DNA from: Lachnospiraceae bacterium
Lineage (GTDB): Bacteria; Bacillota; Clostridia; Lachnospirales; Lachnospiraceae
Assembly (NCBI GenBank): GCA_014804185.1
Contig: JAAVAG010000102.1
Coordinates: forward strand, 1 to 10,489
Direction of reading: 5' to 3'
Length of the DNA stretch: 10,489 nucleotides
Shown: positions 7,950-10,489 of the stretch, in pieces
Layout of the letters: every line of letters begins with the position of its first letter
How positions within the stretch are numbered: position 1 is the first letter of the stretch
Notes under the pieces: generated by a model
The model's input: the letters and a program-made list of their open reading frames with translations, nothing else
Told to the model about the DNA's origin: nothing
Databases searched by the model: none
Made by a program: the position numbers and the translations under genes

Positions 7950-7971
7950 CTTGCACAAAGCCTGACTTTGG

Positions 7972-7984
7972 CAGTATGATACTG
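7972..7984. promoter_or_regulatory. Short operator-like dyad CAGTAT-G-ATACTG
   Basis: A perfect inverted repeat with 6-bp arms around one base, in the non-coding space between the left 29-bp repeat and the first operon gene. Its size suits binding by a dimeric regulator, but it could also be chance in an AT-rich region. It lies outside the putative invertible segment, so it would be present in both orientations. Confidence 0.35.
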
Positions 7985-8017
7985 GTGGAACCCGCATAAA
8001 ATAATTTCCATAGTTTT

Positions 8018-8046
8018 ATTTCGCAAAATAAATACATTTGCGAAAT
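8018..8046 (+). repeat. Left inverted repeat of the putative switch (IR-L)
   Basis: A 29-bp sequence made of arm ATTTCGCAAA, spacer ATAAATACA and arm TTTGCGAAAT. An identical copy, in opposite orientation, lies at 9505-9533. The identity stops exactly at 29 bp on both sides. Two inverted arms of about 10 bp around a short asymmetric spacer is the usual core-site layout for tyrosine recombinases such as Cre/loxP or XerCD/dif, where strands are exchanged at the spacer edges. Because the two spacers are inverted relative to each other, recombination would invert rather than delete the DNA between them. Confidence 0.93.
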
Positions 8047-8073
8047 TATCTTTTTCCCCTGATGGCAGGATGC

Positions 8074-8107
8074 AAAAAAGGCCGCAGACATTCCGCGACC
8101 ATTTTTT
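8074..8107 (-). terminator. Intrinsic terminator of the recombinase gene (bidirectional shape)
   Basis: In the minus-strand transcript an A-run is followed by the stem GGUCGC/GCGGCC (8095-8100 with 8080-8085, one G-U pair), a 9-nt loop and six U residues. It begins about 40 nt after the recombinase stop. The plus strand has the mirror form ending in seven T, so it may stop transcripts in both directions. It insulates the polysaccharide operon from recombinase read-through in this orientation, and would protect the ruvB side if the segment were inverted. Confidence 0.85.
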
Positions 8108-8149
8108 TGACGGCAATAAGCGCTGACAAAAGATGTAGAGAAAATGAAA

Positions 8150-9271
8150 TCAGGCCGCATCCTCCTGAAACACTTTGTTCATCAGCAGACGTTTTTGCGG
8201 CATGGAGGAATGAACATACAGATTCATGGTGATCTGCGTGTTTGCATGCCCCAGAATCTCGCTCAGACTTTTCAGGTCGAATCCCTGTCTCATACACAGA
8301 CTGGCAAAATAATGACGCAGCATATGAAACTTAAAATGTTCCACACCGCATGCTTTCAGGATGGCGGCAAACCTGTACTGCAGTGTTCGTGTCTCCGCCC
8401 AGTTCTTTTTCTTTCCTTCGATCAAGTATTTCTCCTCTGATTTTCTGTTCTCTTTCAGAATGCGAAGCAGAACATCCGGAAGCGGAATACTTCGCAGAGA
8501 ATATGCGGTCTTGGGAGATTGTACCATGATCTGTGTAGTGCTTGTCTTGTCCTGTCTGTAGTCCTTGATTCGCTGCATATTCTTATTGACCCGGAGCAGT
8601 CCTTCCTCAAAATCGATGTCTCCCCAGGTGAGTGCACACAGTTCTCCTATGCGTATTCCGGTATAATATGCAATAAGGATTCCTGTGCAGGTGGCGTCCT
8701 CCGTATGTGCAAGCAGGTACTTTTTCAGCTTGTCCATAGCGCCGTCCGGCGGAATCTCCAGCCTTTTTTCTGTTTTTCCCTTTTTGGGTTCTTCCAGTAC
8801 CGGCAGGTTATAGTGATACTCTCTGGCGGCATAGTTAAATGCCTGCCGGATGACAGATCCGATATTGCGGGCATAAGAGGGGGAAATTTTTGAGCCGTCA
8901 TTTCCTTTTTTTATCCCCTCAAGAAATTTTGCGAATTCTGTATTGGTAAAAGTATCCGCCCGCAGCGAGCCTGCGCCTTTGTAGATATGCCGTTCTATGA
9001 GTTGTCTGTAACAGGAATATGTGGACGGCTTCCAACCGTCTTTCTTGTCTTTGATCCACAGATCCACCACCTGCCTTACCGTAAGCGGACATTTTTGTCT
9101 CCCCTCACCCTGCTCGGCACTTAACAGAATCATTTTCTGCCTGACTTCCCCATAACTGTTTCCATATACGGAACGATATTTTTTTTCCCCTTCCAGCGTG
9201 GTATTTTGCCGAATACGTCCTTCCCATCTTCCGTCCTTTCTCTTATAGATATTCATCCCTCTCTTCGGCAT
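8150..9271 (-). CDS. Tyrosine recombinase / phage-type integrase
   Basis: A site-specific recombinase of 373 residues. The N-terminus (about 6-50, with IYKRKDGRWEGRIRQ) looks like an arm-DNA-binding domain of the type found in Tn916-like integrases. A SAM-like core-binding domain covers about 62-155 (TVRQVVDLWIKDK), and the catalytic domain about 170-365. Catalytic residues are complete: Arg207 in TGIRIGELCALTW, Lys254 in SPKTAYSLRSIPLP, His316 and Arg319 in FHMLRHYFASL, His342 in ILGHANTQIT, and the nucleophile Tyr352 in NLYVHSS. The start is the second of two close ATGs: AGGAGG (9278-9283) lies 6 nt before 9271 but touches the ATG at 9277. No excisionase, relaxase or phage gene accompanies it, and it is flanked by two inverted 29-bp core-site-like repeats, so it probably acts as a DNA invertase rather than as the integrase of a mobile element. 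Confidence 0.93.
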   Translation of the reverse strand: MPKRGMNIYKRKDGRWEGRIRQNTTLEGEKKYRSVYGNSYGEVRQKMILLSAEQGEGRQKCPLTVRQVVDLWIKDKKDGWKPSTYSCYRQLIERHIYKGAGSLRADTFTNTEFAKFLEGIKKGNDGSKISPSYARNIGSVIRQAFNYAAREYHYNLPVLEEPKKGKTEKRLEIPPDGAMDKLKKYLLAHTEDATCTGILIAYYTGIRIGELCALTWGDIDFEEGLLRVNKNMQRIKDYRQDKTSTTQIMVQSPKTAYSLRSIPLPDVLLRILKENRKSEEKYLIEGKKKNWAETRTLQYRFAAILKACGVEHFKFHMLRHYFASLCMRQGFDLKSLSEILGHANTQITMNLYVHSSMPQKRLLMNKVFQEDAA

Positions 9272-9337
9272 AAGCATCCTCCTTATTCTCCCGCACCGGT
9301 TCTCCTGGTCTGACCATTTTTCTGACGGTTATTAAAT

Positions 9338-9356
9338 TGTGAAACTTTATTTCACA
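9338..9356. promoter_or_regulatory. Dyad TGTGAAA-N5-TTTCACA overlapping a promoter -35
   Basis: A perfect inverted repeat with 7-bp arms and a 5-bp spacer (9345-9349), located 67 bp upstream of the recombinase start. Its right arm contains the TTCACA proposed as the -35 box of the plus-strand promoter at 9351-9380. The position, between the recombinase and the divergent promoter, would let one bound regulator affect both. The regulator is unknown. Confidence 0.45.
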
Positions 9357-9380
9357 TCCTGATGTATCATATTTTATAAT
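9351..9380 (+). promoter_or_regulatory. Candidate sigma-A promoter P1, facing away from the operon
   Basis: TTCACA (9351-9356; five of six matches to TTGACA) is followed after 18 bp by a perfect TATAAT (9375-9380). It is divergent from the recombinase and points to the right-hand 29-bp repeat. No gene lies downstream on the plus strand before the ruvB terminator, so in this orientation it has no evident target. After inversion it would fire toward the polysaccharide operon from about 8171-8200. Confidence 0.6.
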
Positions 9381-9419
9381 AAACTACGGTTTTTTTGAAA
9401 AAATTTGTCCATTTTAGGA

Positions 9420-9448
9420 TTGAAATATATACCGCAGAGTGGTATGAT
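9420..9448 (+). promoter_or_regulatory. Candidate sigma-A promoter P2, facing away from the operon
   Basis: TTGAAA (9420-9425) and TATGAT (9443-9448) are separated by the ideal 17 bp; each box has five of six consensus bases. The spacer carries a small dyad, ATACC/GGTAT. Transcription should start near 9455, cross the right 29-bp repeat and end at the ruvB terminator. Inversion of the segment would put this promoter about 200 nt upstream of the first operon gene, facing it. It is the best candidate for the switchable promoter. Confidence 0.68.
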
Positions 9449-9480
9449 AATCAAGAGCATAGTAGTAGAAATCCTGTTTT

Positions 9481-9503
9481 ACAAAAATATATGGTATTTT
9501 TGT
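9481..9503. repeat. AT-rich perfect inverted repeat beside the right 29-bp repeat
   Basis: ACAAAAATA (9481-9489) and TATTTTTGT (9495-9503) flank a 5-bp centre. It ends one base from the right 29-bp repeat. No equivalent is seen inside the left repeat. It could be an accessory recombinase or host-factor binding site that makes the two ends unequal, or a weak RNA hairpin in the leader made from P1/P2. Confidence 0.55.
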
Positions 9504-9504
9504 C

Positions 9505-9533
9505 ATTTCGCAAATGTATTTATTTTGCGAAAT
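9505..9533 (-). repeat. Right inverted repeat of the putative switch (IR-R)
   Basis: An exact 29-bp copy of the sequence at 8018-8046 in opposite orientation. On the plus strand it reads arm ATTTCGCAAA, spacer TGTATTTAT, arm TTTGCGAAAT; the spacer is the reverse complement of the left copy's. A chance perfect 29-bp match at this spacing is implausible, and preservation at both ends suggests continuing recombination or selection. Confidence 0.93.
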
Positions 9534-9540
9534 TTTTTAT

Positions 9541-9585
9541 CAAAAAAATCCCTGTGACACCTGCAAAATGCAAACTGTCACAAGG
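9541..9585 (-). terminator. Intrinsic terminator behind ruvB (bidirectional shape)
   Basis: The stem TGTGACA/TGTCACA (9553-9559 with 9576-9582) is extended outward by CC/GG across one mismatch and inward by a TGCA/TGCA helix; in the minus-strand direction it is followed by GA and a run of seven T. It starts 24 nt after the ruvB stop. On the plus strand five T follow (9588-9592), so it may also stop transcripts coming from P1 and P2 and spare ruvB from antisense transcription. Confidence 0.88.
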
Positions 9586-9609
9586 AGTTTTTAGTTTCTG
9601 CTATTCTTT

Positions 9610-10489
9610 TTATTTATCGGCATACAGGGCTTCGCTCCCCATATGCTGATACGCAGCCTCCGTCGCCACCCGGCCCCGGGGCGTACGGTTGATCAGGCCG
9701 TTTTTGATCAGATACGGCTCATAGACATCCTCTATGGTGCCCGCGTCCTCTCCGATGGCGGCCGCCAGCGTATCCAGGCCCACAGGCCCGCCTCCGAATT
9801 TTCCGATCATCGTACTCAGAATATTGCGGTCGATATGATCCAGTCCCAGCTTGTCCACATCCATCAGATCCAGTGCAGTTCGAGCCACATCCTCGGTGAT
9901 CACACCGTCATACCGCACCTGTGCAAAATCCCGTACGCGCTTCAGGATCCGATTGGCCAGACGCGGAGTTCCCCGGCTCCTTCTCGCCAGTTCTTCCGCT
10001 CCTTTCGGCTCTATATCCACCCCAAGCACCCGCGCCGAATGGAGAATGATCAGCTGCAGTTCGGGAACGCTGTAAAATTCCAGACGGTAAAGCATGCCGA
10101 ACCGATCCCGCAGAGGCGCCGTCAGCATACCCGCTCTGGTGGTAGCCCCCACAAGGGTAAAGGGCGGCAGTTCCAGACGAATGGACCGGGCGGAGGAACC
10201 CTTGCCGATCATGATGTCGATCACATAATCCTCCATGGCAGGATACAGCACTTCTTCCACCTGCCGGTCAAGTCTGTGTATCTCGTCCACAAACAGGATA
10301 TCTCCCTCCTGCAGACTGTTCAGCACGGCCGCCATTTCACCGGGTTTTTCAATGGCAGGTCCGCTGGTGATCTTTATGTTGACTCCCATTTCGGCGGCGA
10401 TAATCCCCGCCAGCGTCGTCTTTCCCAGTCCTGGCGGTCCATAAAAAAGGACATGATCCAGAGCCTCGCCGCGCTGTTTTGCCGCGTCA
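9610..10489 (-). CDS. ruvB: RuvB Holliday junction branch-migration helicase, N-terminus cut by window edge
   Basis: RuvB is the hexameric AAA+ motor that, with RuvA, drives Holliday-junction branch migration in the cytoplasm during recombination and repair. I read 292 residues up to the stop; the family is about 330-350 long, so some 40-50 N-terminal residues are outside the window. Visible motifs are EALDHVLFYGPPGLGKTT (Walker A, starting near 10465), ILFVDEIHRL (Walker B), TLVGATTRAG (sensor 1), the arginine-rich ARRSRGTPRLANRILKRVRD (sensor 2 region), and the C-terminal winged helix with GGGPVGLDTLA and EPYLIKNGLINRTPRGR. The ATG at 10389 is internal and not the real start. The base composition is more GC-rich than the recombinase region next to it, as expected for a core gene. 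It ends at a strong terminator, so it is separate from the downstream switch. Confidence 0.98.
   Translation of the reverse strand, partial: DAAKQRGEALDHVLFYGPPGLGKTTLAGIIAAEMGVNIKITSGPAIEKPGEMAAVLNSLQEGDILFVDEIHRLDRQVEEVLYPAMEDYVIDIMIGKGSSARSIRLELPPFTLVGATTRAGMLTAPLRDRFGMLYRLEFYSVPELQLIILHSARVLGVDIEPKGAEELARRSRGTPRLANRILKRVRDFAQVRYDGVITEDVARTALDLMDVDKLGLDHIDRNILSTMIGKFGGGPVGLDTLAAAIGEDAGTIEDVYEPYLIKNGLINRTPRGRVATEAAYQHMGSEALYADK

Larger units (their letters stand above)
8018..9533. mobile_element. Putative invertible DNA segment (recombinase plus outward promoters)
   Basis: This 1516-bp segment is bounded by the two perfect 29-bp inverted repeats and holds one tyrosine recombinase gene, an intrinsic terminator behind it (8074-8107), and a 233-bp AT-rich non-coding part (9272-9504) with two promoters pointing to the right end. 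In the orientation shown, the recombinase transcript ends at the internal terminator before reaching the polysaccharide operon, and the outward promoters run into the ruvB terminator. Inversion (x becomes 17551 minus x) would place the inner promoter with its -10 at about 8103-8108 on the minus strand and a start near 8096, some 200 nt ahead of the first operon gene. The layout parallels the Salmonella Hin segment, which carries both hin and the fljBA promoter. That inversion really occurs is inferred from structure. Confidence 0.78.

Noticed and set aside
7998..8026. Minus-strand promoter TTGCGA-N17-TATTTT starting in the left repeat
   Set aside because: Only four of six matches in each box in a very AT-rich stretch. 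It would exist in both orientations and could give basal operon expression, so it is a caveat to the OFF model but too weak to annotate.
8926..8935. Extra recombinase half-site (ATTTTGCGAA) inside the recombinase gene
   Set aside because: It matches ten bases of one repeat arm but has no partner arm at the right distance and lies in coding sequence; likely chance.
9381..9411. Minus-strand recombinase promoter using TGGACA (9406-9411)
   Set aside because: The nearest -10-like sequence is about 24 bp away. The recombinase promoter probably lies near the TATGAT at 9366-9371 but lacks a recognisable -35, so it was not annotated.
8018..9533. Integrated mobile element with the 29-bp repeats as attL and attR
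   Set aside because: Integration by a tyrosine recombinase leaves direct repeats; these are inverted, and no other element genes are present.

Overview
The window looks like a chromosomal envelope-polysaccharide locus from a Gram-positive anaerobe of the class Clostridia, most likely a Lachnospiraceae member (Blautia/Ruminococcus-like). This is inferred from strong AGGAGG ribosome binding sites, the style of the secreted and SH3 proteins, intermediate GC content and the gene mix; the species cannot be fixed from the sequence alone. Every gene is on the minus strand, so transcription runs from high to low coordinates.

Right end (10489 to 9541): the 3' part of ruvB (Holliday junction helicase), closed by a good intrinsic terminator.

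Middle (9533 to 8018): a 1516-bp segment bounded by two perfect 29-bp copies of one sequence in opposite orientation. Each copy has 10-bp inverted arms around a 9-bp asymmetric spacer, the layout of a tyrosine-recombinase core site. Inside lie one tyrosine recombinase gene, its own terminator, and a non-coding stretch with two good sigma-A-type promoters that point AWAY from the polysaccharide operon, toward the ruvB terminator. Inverting the segment would aim both promoters at the operon, giving a leader of about 200 nt. I read this as a self-contained ON/OFF phase-variation switch, organised like Salmonella Hin/fljBA but with a tyrosine recombinase. The window shows it in the inferred OFF orientation. 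This is the main discovery candidate.

Left (7895 to 1): a tightly packed run of seven genes: a secreted protein of unknown function, a GT-C type membrane glycosyltransferase, a polytopic Wzy/O-antigen-ligase-like membrane protein, a membrane-anchored SH3-domain protein with a very acidic tail, UDP-glucose 6-dehydrogenase (makes UDP-glucuronate), a membrane-anchored GT2 glycosyltransferase, and a GT4 glycosyltransferase cut by the window edge. Short gaps and stop/start overlaps suggest one operon that makes and exports a surface glycan probably containing a uronic acid. Oddities include a 209-nt overlap between the Wzy-like and SH3 genes, a hairpin with a GCAA tetraloop after the first gene, a near-perfect 29-nt palindrome in the leader, and a drop in GC content in the last gene. 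No tRNA, rRNA or CRISPR array was seen.
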